Origin: Rickettsiales bacterium
GTDB taxonomy: Bacteria; Pseudomonadota; Alphaproteobacteria; Rickettsiales; UBA3002
DNA: 8,197 nucleotides
Assembly (NCBI GenBank): GCA_002725445.1
Contig: PBPD01000072.1
Location: 1-8,197, forward strand
Direction: 5' to 3'
Below, in pieces: positions 1 to 5,240 of this stretch. The notes under the pieces are model-generated. The model was not told the origin of the DNA and did no database searches. It saw only the letters and a list, made by a program, of their open reading frames with translations. How positions within the stretch are numbered: the stretch's first letter is position 1; each line of letters starts with the position of its first letter. The position numbers and the translations under genes are program-made.

Positions 1-225
1 AACAAATCACCTTCCGCAGCTTCGGGTGCTGTCCCATCATGGGCAGACACACGCAACACCAACGGAGGTTATTTCATGGCTAGGCTACAATTGTGCAACG
101 CGACTGATCGCACGAATACCCAAATAGATAACACCTGCCAGAGCGATAAAGATGAGATTTTCCATCACCCACTATCCTTTTTGTTAGACTCTCAGCCTAG
201 CAAGAAGAATATAAAAAATCCATAA
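1..225 (+). CDS. possible 3' end of a gene entering from the left (doubtful)
   Basis: Frame 1 is open from the first base to a TAA at 223-225, giving 74 codons with no start inside the window that must be used. An internal ATG at 76 has a good GGAGG at 64-68 and would alone give 49 residues. The peptide is hydrophilic, Asn/Asp/Ser rich and without any domain I recognise. Third positions are only about half G/C, unlike the strongly GC-ending codons of most genes here, and the last part lies in AT-rich DNA. An opposing ORF at 85-165 overlaps it entirely. It could be the tail of a real gene or chance; I lean to chance. Confidence 0.2.
   Translation, partial: NKSPSAASGAVPSWADTRNTNGGYFMARLQLCNATDRTNTQIDNTCQSDKDEIFHHPLSFLLDSQPSKKNIKNP
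85..165 (-). CDS. small single-pass membrane peptide, 26 aa
   Basis: Starts at ATG 163-165 and ends at TAG (85-87). The peptide is MENLIFIALAGVIYLGIRAI followed by SRVAQL. It has a short acidic N-terminus, about 15 hydrophobic residues, then Arg at 18 and 22, which fits a single membrane-spanning segment with a positive C-terminal end. An AGGAT lies about ten bases upstream on the minus strand, and a TAG two codons before the ATG rules out a longer N-terminus (a GTG directly before the ATG is the only alternative start). A possible minus-strand promoter is TTGCAC (247-252) with TAATAT (226-231), though the 15-base spacer is short. I recognise no family. Hydrophobicity and a plausible ribosome site support it; its length makes chance possible. 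Confidence 0.4.
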   Translation of the reverse strand: MENLIFIALAGVIYLGIRAISRVAQL

Positions 226-258
226 ATATTATGAAGTTGTAGTGCAGTGCAACACGTT

Positions 259-272
259 TCAGACCTGTCTGA
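259..272. promoter_or_regulatory. operator-like palindrome TCAGAC-CT-GTCTGA
   Basis: Perfect 6+6 inverted repeat with a two-base centre. It lies just upstream of the possible -35 of the leftward promoter and about 110 bp before the rightward -35. The spacing and symmetry suit a dimeric helix-turn-helix repressor such as a TetR-type protein, but no matching regulator is adjacent, so its use is unknown. Confidence 0.3.
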
Positions 273-383
273 CAACCGCGCACAGACTGCAGCATATATT
301 TACCCAGCCTAACCACCATCCACTCAGGCCGGAAGCCTAAATCTAGCTTAAGTAGAATTTTTTTATTTCGTACATATTAGAGG

Positions 384-411
384 TTGATTTGCCCTTTTCA
401 CATCCTATAGT
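384..411 (+). promoter_or_regulatory. sigma70-type promoter of the phage-like genes
   Basis: TTGATT (384-389), a 16-base spacer and TATAGT (406-411). Transcription would begin near 418, leaving a leader of about 95 nt that contains the 457-472 hairpin and the ribosome site GAGG (504-507) five bases before the ATG at 513. Confidence 0.5.
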
Positions 412-512
412 TGTCCCAAAAGAGGAAATACAACCCAATACTTCAATCATGAACACTCAGGAATTCTCCTGACACATCTTTACCCAACCAACAACATAAT
501 CACGAGGTAACT

Positions 513-965
513 ATGACTTTGTCGACTCAGCAGCCACTAGACGAACACGCGCCATCCATGCAACTGCCCCACACCACCGCCTACGACCCCACCCGCGCCG
601 AGCGTGCCTTGTGGAAGGCGGTTATCACGCAGGCCTTGATGGATGCTGCCAGCAACTCGCACAAGCGCGAGCTGCAACAGCGCAAGCAGGAGGCACGCGT
701 GTGGCTGCGCGGCAATTCGGCTGATTTTCTCACCGTGTGCGAAAATGCAGGGCTAGACCCGGCCTATGTGCGCGAACAGGCGGCCAGCGCGCTTGCCCGC
801 AACTGCCAGTGGCGGCAATCATCTACCCACACCCGCAGCCGCAGCCGCTACGCTTCAACACCGGCACCGGCCACGCCGCCACTGCCGCCGTCGCTCTACC
901 CGCCTCGCTACCCCAAACATCGCATTCCCGCCCCTCTCACCACGCAGGAGCATGGCGACGTATGA
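513..965 (+). CDS. phage-remnant type hypothetical protein
   Basis: 150 residues; GAGG at 504-507 supports the ATG at 513. Residues 25-100 look like a compact helical domain: AERALWKAVITQALMDAA, a charged helix rich in K/R/E/Q (51-62), then WLRGNSADFLTVCENAGLDP (64-83) and YVRE. This pattern, with a WL...S.DF..VC..AGLDP core, reminds me of small proteins beside phage-derived genes in alphaproteobacteria, where the last part resembles a helix-turn-helix. I cannot name the family or function. From about residue 103 the protein becomes a low-complexity Ser/Arg/Pro tail, probably disordered. The stop overlaps the next start (ATGA at 962-965), so translation of the DUF1376 gene is probably coupled to this one. 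Confidence 0.75.
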   Translation: MTLSTQQPLDEHAPSMQLPHTTAYDPTRAERALWKAVITQALMDAASNSHKRELQQRKQEARVWLRGNSADFLTVCENAGLDPAYVREQAASALARNCQWRQSSTHTRSRSRYASTPAPATPPLPPSLYPPRYPKHRIPAPLTTQEHGDV

Positions 966-1876
966 GCAAAGCCCCCATCATGCCGTTTTACACCGACGCC
1001 TATCTCGCCGACACCCACCATCTCAGCACCGAGGCACACGGCGCCTACCTGCTGATGTTGCTGTATAGTTGGCGGCATAATGGCATTCCCCTGCCCGATG
1101 ACGACACCCAGCTTGCGCGCATCGCCCGGCTTACCCCGCGCAAATGGCATAGCATGCGGCCATTGCTCCGGCCGTTCTACACGCTGGAAGACGGCCACTG
1201 GCATCAGGCCAAACTGGCGCGCACCTGGGCCGAGGTGATGGCCAAGCGCGAGGCCGCCAGCCGCAATGGCAAGCGTGGCAATGCGGTGCGTCGGCAAAAG
1301 GCTAAGCAGCTGAATTTAGGTGATACTGCTGCAGCCAATGCGAGCCATCCGCCCACGCCATCCATAAACCATAAACCACTAAACCATAAACCAGAGTCAG
1401 ATCCATCGGATGACGCGCTGGCCAACCAGCCAGCCCTATCCACCGAACCGCCTGACACCCCTGCACTCGATGCATTCAGGCCTATTTTGTCGGATATGGG
1501 CTATTTCCTGCCAGACGGTAAACAGCTGCATCATGCCATGCATGGCCAGCTTGCCACTGCCGTCGCCGAGGCAGCACAGCTGGTGCGCCCTGCCACCCCG
1601 TCACAGATTCGCAGCGCCATCGCTCGGCTATTTGCGCATTTTCCCAAAGCCGATCACGCGCTCATTCCCGACTATGCCGCCGTGCTTCACCCCTACCCGC
1701 CCGACCTGATCGCACTGGCCTGTTCGCGGCTGCTGGCCACGCATGCCTATGCCACCCCGCCGCGCATTGCCGATCTCACCGCGCAGATAGACGGCGAGTT
1801 TCAGCGCAGGCAGGCCACGGCGCGCAAGCTCGAGCGTCTTCAGGCGCATCATTCATCGCCGCCCGTCACGGCCTGA
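962..1876 (+). CDS. DUF1376 (YdaU-like) replication-type protein
   Basis: 304 residues from ATG 962. The frame is open upstream, but only the 962 start removes a low-complexity leader that is merely the neighbouring gene read in another frame; it also gives the usual DUF1376 opening. Residues 7-100 are the domain: MPFYTDAYLADTHHLSTEAH, GAYLLMLLYSWRHNGIPLPD, a short acidic stretch, W62, then a basic helix to NGKRG (102-106). A polar linker follows with NHKPLNHKP (136-144). The C-terminal part has HPYPPDLIALAC (243-254) and PPRIADL (266-272), a pattern I associate with phage and plasmid proteins acting near helicase loading. DUF1376 proteins are common in phage replication modules; a DNA-replication or DNA-binding role is inferred. 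GGAG at 947-950 lies 11 bases away, so coupling to the upstream stop probably matters. Confidence 0.85.
   Translation: MSKAPIMPFYTDAYLADTHHLSTEAHGAYLLMLLYSWRHNGIPLPDDDTQLARIARLTPRKWHSMRPLLRPFYTLEDGHWHQAKLARTWAEVMAKREAASRNGKRGNAVRRQKAKQLNLGDTAAANASHPPTPSINHKPLNHKPESDPSDDALANQPALSTEPPDTPALDAFRPILSDMGYFLPDGKQLHHAMHGQLATAVAEAAQLVRPATPSQIRSAIARLFAHFPKADHALIPDYAAVLHPYPPDLIALACSRLLATHAYATPPRIADLTAQIDGEFQRRQATARKLERLQAHHSSPPVTA
1366..1393 (+). repeat. 13-bp direct repeat AAACCATAAACCA, two copies
   Basis: Copies at 1366-1378 and 1381-1393, separated by CT, encode the NHKP-L-NHKP linker of the DUF1376 protein. Each copy is itself built from the shorter unit CCATAAA. The tract is locally AT-rich inside a GC-rich gene. 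Slippage here could change linker length, and because the period is 15 bp whole-unit changes would stay in frame. Confidence 0.7.
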
Positions 1877-1933
1877 TACAGCTTTCTTTTCTTTCCATTT
1901 GTCTTTTCCTCACCCCAACATCGGAGTTTTTTC

Positions 1934-2494
1934 ATGGCATTTTCCACCCGTCGCGGCCGTCCGACCACCGCCCGTCCCACCCACGACACCGGCACGCCCG
2001 AGCTGGTCTATAAACGCGCTCACGGCCTCACCGCCGAGCCGCTCGACACCTGCCTTCAGCGCGGCTTCATCACCGAATCACAGCATAAAAGCGGGCTGCA
2101 TCTGCGCTGGCTCTATACCTTGCGCTACGGAGCGCCCACTCCCAGCGCCTGCGATTTAGAGCGCGCCCAGCATGGCCTGCCACCTGCACGCATCGAAGAT
2201 TGCAGCTGGCGTCGCGCACGCGAAGAAGAATTCGCCGAAGCACGCTCTTTGCTCGAGGCACAGCGGCTTTACCGCCCCGTCATGGCGCTATGCGTCTATA
2301 ACGAGCCGCCGCAATTCTTAACCCCGCACGCCATTGCGCACGCTGCCGAATCGCGCGATCGCACGCGCCTGTCGGTGTTCGAGGCCGAGCTAAGCACCAT
2401 CCGCGCCGCACTCGACCTGCTGCACGCCCAATGGCAGCGCACGCGCAGCACCGCTCGCTCCAGGGCGCTCAGCGCAGTGCAGCATAGCAAATAA
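1934..2494 (+). CDS. hypothetical protein of phage-remnant cluster
   Basis: 186 residues. GGAG (1923-1926) seven bases before the ATG fixes the start. The N-terminus is basic and Pro/Thr rich (TRRGRPTTARP, 5-15), followed by DTGTPELVYKRAHGLT (18-33), EPLDTCLQRGFIT (35-47), and QHKSGLHLRWLYTLRYGAP (50-68), a segment that looks strongly conserved in style. Residues 93-115 form a charged helix (RRAREEEFAEARSLLEAQR) and 145-172 another likely helix. A GRP-type basic opening is common in small DNA-binding phage proteins, but I cannot assign a family. It follows the DUF1376 gene by 57 bp with no terminator between, so the three genes are probably one transcript. No signal peptide or membrane segment is visible. 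Confidence 0.8.
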   Translation: MAFSTRRGRPTTARPTHDTGTPELVYKRAHGLTAEPLDTCLQRGFITESQHKSGLHLRWLYTLRYGAPTPSACDLERAQHGLPPARIEDCSWRRAREEEFAEARSLLEAQRLYRPVMALCVYNEPPQFLTPHAIAHAAESRDRTRLSVFEAELSTIRAALDLLHAQWQRTRSTARSRALSAVQHSK

Positions 2495-2543
2495 TGGCTT
2501 TTGGCCACCAACCTTGCTACTATGCGCCCTATAACCTAATAAA

Positions 2544-2753
2544 ATGAAACACATGCAGAACATTTTTCGTCGCCCATTATGCCGCACACTATGCCATCTA
2601 TGGCACGACACACGCGGCACCAGCGCCATCGAATGGGCGTTCATCGCCATGCTTATTTCGGTAGCCATCATTGTGGCGGTTATGGCGCTGGGCGAAGAAG
2701 TCAACATTCTCTACACCCATGTCGACGACGAAGTCGGCCGCGCCATGAAATAG
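2544..2753 (+). CDS. Flp-type pilin, divergent member
   Basis: 69 residues. A basic leader (1-25) ends in RG, then TSAIEWAFIAMLISVAIIVA (26-45) is the Flp-style processing site and hydrophobic helix; the prepilin peptidase would cut after G25, placing E30 at +5. A short acidic tail follows (DDEVGRAMK). Flp pilins are exported and assembled by the Tad system into thin adhesive fibres. The usual Glu-Tyr is Glu-Trp here (E30-W31). A second ATG at 2553 is an alternative start; neither has a recognisable ribosome site. The gene lies 49 bp after the phage-like genes. A TACTAT at 2518-2523 could be a -10 but its -35 is poor. Compared with the pilin at 2968 it has a longer leader and GC-ending codons, so it may be a minor or pseudopilin-like subunit. 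Confidence 0.8.
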   Translation: MKHMQNIFRRPLCRTLCHLWHDTRGTSAIEWAFIAMLISVAIIVAVMALGEEVNILYTHVDDEVGRAMK

Positions 2754-2777
2754 CTAAAATTACCTCTACTCCGCATC

Positions 2778-2800
2778 AACCCTTGTTTTTTTAGGGTTTT
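2778..2800 (+). terminator. weak terminator after the first Flp gene
   Basis: AACCCT (2778-2783) and AGGGTT (2793-2798) form a 6-bp stem around a T-rich 9-base loop, followed by only TT before G. The 3' end of this element runs into the -35 box of the next promoter (2799-2804). The tail is too short for a confident call. Confidence 0.3.
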
Positions 2801-2826
2801 GCAAAGCCTTATAAATTTGCTATACT
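2799..2826 (+). promoter_or_regulatory. promoter of the major Flp pilin
   Basis: TTGCAA (2799-2804), a 16-base spacer and TATACT (2821-2826) preceded by TTTGC. Transcription should start near 2832-2834, directly before a stable hairpin, giving a leader of about 135 nt. The same GCTATACT sequence appears in the promoter of the large prepilin operon (4443-4450). Confidence 0.65.
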
Positions 2827-2834
2827 CAGTCTTA

Positions 2835-2968
2835 GCTGGCAAGGCCAGCGTTGTCAGAGGATAGATGCGCCTCATACACAAAAGCTTCGGCTCGTATGGT
2901 TTGCGCATGGCTATGCTCATTAACTCAGGCATGCATGCATGCCGCATTTTGTGATTAGGAGAATCCTA
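2835..2968 (+). ncRNA. structured 5' leader of the Flp pilin mRNA
   Basis: Four hairpins can be drawn in order. A: GCTGGC-AAG-GCCAGC (2835-2849), at the predicted 5' end. B: a nested stem at 2865-2908, with ATGCGC/GCGCAT (2865-2870 with 2903-2908), CATAC/GTATG (2873-2877 with 2894-2898) and AGC-TTCG-GCT (2883-2892), which is a UUCG tetraloop. C: the 16-bp palindrome at 2928-2943 (GGCATG-CATG-CATGCC). D: TAGGA-GAA-TCCTA (2956-2968), which holds the ribosome site and the A of the start codon. An alternative hairpin GCAT-GGCT-ATGC (2905-2916) competes with B. I know no named RNA family that fits. It may act as an mRNA stabiliser, a translational switch, or both. Confidence 0.5.
2865..2954 (+). 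CDS. possible 29-codon leader ORF
   Basis: ATG 2865 to TGA 2952-2954, with AGAGGA (2856-2861) upstream at short spacing. It lies wholly inside the Flp leader and stops 13 bases before the pilin ATG, so a ribosome ending here would cover hairpin D, which holds the pilin's ribosome site. The predicted peptide has no recognisable feature. The frame could be open by chance, since the same bases form hairpins B and C. Confidence 0.25.
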   Translation: MRLIHKSFGSYGLRMAMLINSGMHACRIL

Positions 2969-3138
2969 TGAAAACTTTCGTAAATTTCTTAAAAGATGAA
3001 TCCGGTGCAACCGCAATCGAATATGGTCTGATCGCAGCGCTGATCGCTGTAGCCGCTATTGCTGCTATGACCAGCATCGGTACCGAACTTAAAGGCACGT
3101 TCAACAACGTAGCCAGCGAACTGAAAAAAGGCAGCTAA
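2968..3138 (+). CDS. Flp pilin, probable major subunit
   Basis: 56 residues, a typical Flp length. Leader MKTFVNFLKDESG (1-13) ends in the Gly after which prepilin peptidase cuts; mature residues ATAIEYGLIAALIAVAAIAA follow, with E18 at +5 and Y19 at +6, then a short polar tail ending ELKKGS. It is the building block of a Tad-type adhesive fibre; the Tad machinery is not in this window. AGGAGA (2957-2962) lies five bases from the ATG. Codons end mainly in A or T (GCA, GCT, GTA), quite unlike the GCC/GCG-rich neighbours, which together with its own promoter, structured leader and strong terminator suggests high expression. Monocistronic: promoter 2799-2826, terminator 3171-3207. Confidence 0.92.
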   Translation: MKTFVNFLKDESGATAIEYGLIAALIAVAAIAAMTSIGTELKGTFNNVASELKKGS

Positions 3139-3148
3139 GTCTTTTTTC

Positions 3149-3164
3149 CGATTCAAGCGAATCG
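3149..3164. repeat. inverted repeat CGATTC-AAGC-GAATCG
   Basis: A 6-bp stem with a four-base loop lies between the pilin stop and its terminator. It has no T-run on either strand, so it is not itself a terminator. It may protect the mRNA 3' end. Both arms contain GANTC (GATTC 3150-3154, GAATC 3159-3163), the CcrM methylation target of alphaproteobacteria. Confidence 0.4.
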
Positions 3165-3170
3165 CTGAGA

Positions 3171-3207
3171 AACACCCGTGCGTCTTTATGGCCGCGGGTG
3201 TTTTTTT
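3171..3207 (+). terminator. rho-independent terminator of the Flp pilin
   Basis: AACACCCG (3171-3178) pairs with CGGGTGTT (3195-3202), with a 16-base loop, followed by T at 3201-3207. On the minus strand the same stem is followed by a weaker TTTCTC, so it may also end the convergent DUF368 transcript, whose stop lies 40 bp away. Confidence 0.75.
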
Positions 3208-3246
3208 ATGCGCCCATACCCGCAACTAACCAAGACGCGCAACTAA

Positions 3247-4341
3247 CTAGCGTTTTGGTGTATCCTTATCGGCTTTGGCAGGTTTGGTCGGCTTGGCAGG
3301 CGTGGCATCTTTCTGCTCAGCCTCGTCTTCCAGTGCATATTTGGCTTTGCCCCCGCTATGGCTCGTGTAATAGCCCGGATGCGCCGCACGTTGTTTATGC
3401 GTGCCCTGCATCGCCTGCAGCCACGACAATATCCACACCACCGAAAACCCGCACAGCACCAGCGCAAACACCACGGCCACATTATCCTCCGCCCCGCTTG
3501 GCATAATCGGGTACAGATTCAGCACCTTGTCTTTGCCGCCTGCACTCACTACCACGCGCTCCTGATACGGCCAGATCGCATATAGCGAGCCGATCAGCAT
3601 GCCAATAATCACTTCCATCGTGCGACGGCGGTAATGTTCCAGCAGCCAGCCAATTGCACGGCTAAACACCACCAGCCCCGCCATCGTGCCCAGAATAAAC
3701 GGTGTCAGCACCGCGCCATCCAACGTGGCCAGCGCCTCCAGAATCAGCGCATATTTACCCAGAATCAACAGCACAAACGAGCCGGAAATGCCCGGCAGCA
3801 ACATCGCCGAAATCGCCAGCATCCCGCTCAAAAACAACATCCAGCTACTATCAGGCAACGCCATCGGCGTCATCGTCACCCACGCCAGCCCGGCACCAAT
3901 GCCCACCAGCACCCACGCACCATCCACCAGTTTCTTACGCGGAATATCCTCCACCAGCACCAGCACCGAGCCTGCAATCAGGCCAAAAAACACCGCATAG
4001 ACCAGTTCGGTCTGTTCGCGCACCAGCCGCGGCAGCGGCACCACATGGGTGAAAAACAAAAACGCGCACACAATGCCCATCGCTAGCGGCATCAGCAGCG
4101 CCAGATCCATATGGCGCGCCGCATCGCGAATGCGGCCTTTCAAAATCAGCCCGGCCAGCTCCATATTCACCGACTTAATAGCCTTCAGCAGCCGTGGATA
4201 AATCCCAAGAATCAGCGCCATCGTGCCCCCGCTCACGCCGGGCACAATGTCAGCGGCGCCCATGCACAAGCCTTTGCTCATGGTAGCACCCCATTGTTTC
4301 AGCCGTTGGAGTATATGTATCATAGCGCGTGTCACAGCCAT
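3247..4341 (-). CDS. DUF368 undecaprenyl-phosphate translocase-like protein
   Basis: 364 residues with many hydrophobic segments. The family signature GAADIVPGVSGGT is at 28-40, and a second half-motif LLPGISGSF at 181-189 suggests internal duplication. DUF368 (PopT) proteins are reported to return undecaprenyl phosphate across the inner membrane for reuse in peptidoglycan and surface-polymer synthesis; that role is transferred from the family. Segments near 83-99, 112-131, 141-161, 167-197, 211-233, 244-257 and 287-309 look membrane-spanning. After about 310 comes a soluble tail ending in a Lys/Pro/Ala-rich stretch (345-364). The start at 4341 has TAGG close by; Met21 (4281), with GGGG upstream, is the main alternative. 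It is divergent from the prepilin operon and convergent with the Flp gene. Confidence 0.88.
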   Translation of the reverse strand: MAVTRAMIHILQRLKQWGATMSKGLCMGAADIVPGVSGGTMALILGIYPRLLKAIKSVNMELAGLILKGRIRDAARHMDLALLMPLAMGIVCAFLFFTHVVPLPRLVREQTELVYAVFFGLIAGSVLVLVEDIPRKKLVDGAWVLVGIGAGLAWVTMTPMALPDSSWMLFLSGMLAISAMLLPGISGSFVLLILGKYALILEALATLDGAVLTPFILGTMAGLVVFSRAIGWLLEHYRRRTMEVIIGMLIGSLYAIWPYQERVVVSAGGKDKVLNLYPIMPSGAEDNVAVVFALVLCGFSVVWILSWLQAMQGTHKQRAAHPGYYTSHSGGKAKYALEDEAEQKDATPAKPTKPAKADKDTPKR

Positions 4342-4381
4342 AAACCTAGCCTACTTTACGTGCATATAAAAGCGCCATATG

Positions 4382-4399
4382 GTGCGCACGCGCGCATGC
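4382..4399. other. alternating purine-pyrimidine tract
   Basis: Eighteen bases alternate purine and pyrimidine without a break (GTGCGCACGCGCGCATGC). Such tracts can adopt Z-DNA under negative supercoiling. It sits between divergent genes, about 20 bp upstream of the operon -35, where divergent transcription would raise negative supercoiling. Confidence 0.4.
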
Positions 4400-4421
4400 T
4401 GGGGCTTTGCTGCCTTGCGCG

Positions 4422-4450
4422 TTGCGGCTACGCATCAAATTCGCTATACT
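4422..4450 (+). promoter_or_regulatory. promoter of the prepilin operon
   Basis: TTGCGG (4422-4427), a 17-base spacer and TATACT (4445-4450). The predicted start is near 4457, leaving a leader of about 20 nt with AGGA (4466-4469) six bases before the ATG at 4476. No operator-like repeat is visible here. Confidence 0.6.
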
Positions 4451-4475
4451 AAACACCAACATAACAGGACACAGC

Positions 4476-5240
4476 ATGACACATCCCACATCGCGTGACG
4501 GTTTTTCGCTTTTAGAGCTGATGGTTGTTACGGTTATTATCGGTCTGGTCATTGGCGGTATCACCGCTGGCACCAGCCTGATACGCGGCGCCGAAATAAA
4601 GCAATACGGTGTGGCCGCCGCCCATTATTCCAACGCGCTGCACCAGTTTGTCGATGAGTTCCACGCCCTGCCCGGCGACATGGACAGAGCCGAAGCCTAT
4701 TGGGGCAGCGGCACCTGCCCCGGCACATCTGCGCAGCCTTCCACTGGGCTTGCCACCTGCGATGGCAATGGCAATGGCCAAATCGAATATGCCACACAAG
4801 AGCAGCTACGTGCATGGCAGCACATGGCCAATGCCCAGCTGGTCGAAGGCAAATACACCGGCGTTTCATACACCGCGGGCGGTACATTCAATGCCCGCCC
4901 CGGCCTTAATGCACCCAAAGTGCTTGATGGCGGGGTCAGCATACGCAGTGTTGGGTACCAGGCAACAGATGGGGGTGACTATTTTTCAGGTGACTACGGC
5001 CACATTCTTGTCATTGGCGGCGAGACCAATGACGAGAACGACACACGCGAGCAGATCCTTTCACCCACTGACGTAAAATCGCTCGACGAGAAATACGATG
5101 ATGGCAGCGTCAACAGTGGCAGCTTACGCGGCTTCTTAAATGATGCCGATTGTCACAATAGCGGCAATTATGCGCTCGACGAAAAGCGCGACGACGTCTG
5201 CGCCTTTCTTTATATAACGGGAGTTCCCCTTTATGACTAA
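4476..5240 (+). CDS. secreted prepilin-like protein 1 with calcium-type loop
   Basis: 254 residues from ATG 4476; the open frame extends upstream, but AGGA (4466-4469), the promoter position and a nine-residue leader ending in Gly favour this start. Prepilin cut G9/F10, then FSLLELMVVTVIIG with E14 at +5 and a helix to about 55. HALPGD (63-68) and YWG (75-77) follow. DGNGNGQIE (96-104) resembles an EF-hand-like or dockerin calcium loop. Then W114, EGKYTGVS (124-131), LSPTDV (195-200), DEKYDDG (204-210), and C226/C242, which probably form the C-terminal disulfide. An extra pair, C81/C95, sits just before the loop. Family knowledge: type IV/II-like pilins anchor by the helix before extraction into a filament. 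First gene of a four-gene operon, overlapping the next by eight bases. The ATPase, platform and peptidase are not nearby. Confidence 0.88.
   Translation: MTHPTSRDGFSLLELMVVTVIIGLVIGGITAGTSLIRGAEIKQYGVAAAHYSNALHQFVDEFHALPGDMDRAEAYWGSGTCPGTSAQPSTGLATCDGNGNGQIEYATQEQLRAWQHMANAQLVEGKYTGVSYTAGGTFNARPGLNAPKVLDGGVSIRSVGYQATDGGDYFSGDYGHILVIGGETNDENDTREQILSPTDVKSLDEKYDDGSVNSGSLRGFLNDADCHNSGNYALDEKRDDVCAFLYITGVPLYD

Larger units (their letters stand above)
166..512. other. AT-rich intergenic region between divergent units
   Basis: No convincing gene. It holds the possible promoter of the small membrane peptide (reading left), an operator-like palindrome at 259-272, the promoter of the phage-like genes (reading right), and a hairpin TCAGGA-ATTC-TCCTGA at 457-472 in their leader. 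A seven-codon ORF (449-472) lies over that hairpin but has no ribosome site near it. Base composition is clearly more AT-rich than the coding DNA around it. Confidence 0.5.

Noticed and set aside
1..60. Hairpins CAGC-TTCGGGT-GCTG and CCCAT-C-ATGGG as a riboswitch or RNA gene
   Set aside because: Stems are only 4-5 bp and match no RNA family I know; the region is cut by the window edge.
737..961. Extension of the DUF1376 frame upstream of 962
   Set aside because: The extra 75 residues are low-complexity and are the first gene read in another frame; the DUF1376 domain begins right after the 962 start, which is coupled by ATGA.
2928..2943. GGCATGCATGCATGCC as a protein operator
   Set aside because: It lies about 100 bp downstream of the promoter in the transcribed leader, among other hairpins, so an RNA stem is the simpler reading.
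3634..4086. 150-codon open frame on the plus strand opposite the DUF368 gene
   Set aside because: Its product is Gln/His/Arg/Asn-rich with no domain, a shadow of a membrane-protein gene.
4407..4475. Longer start for prepilin 1
   Set aside because: It would begin upstream of the promoter -10 and lengthen the leader by 23 residues; 4476 has AGGA and a normal leader.
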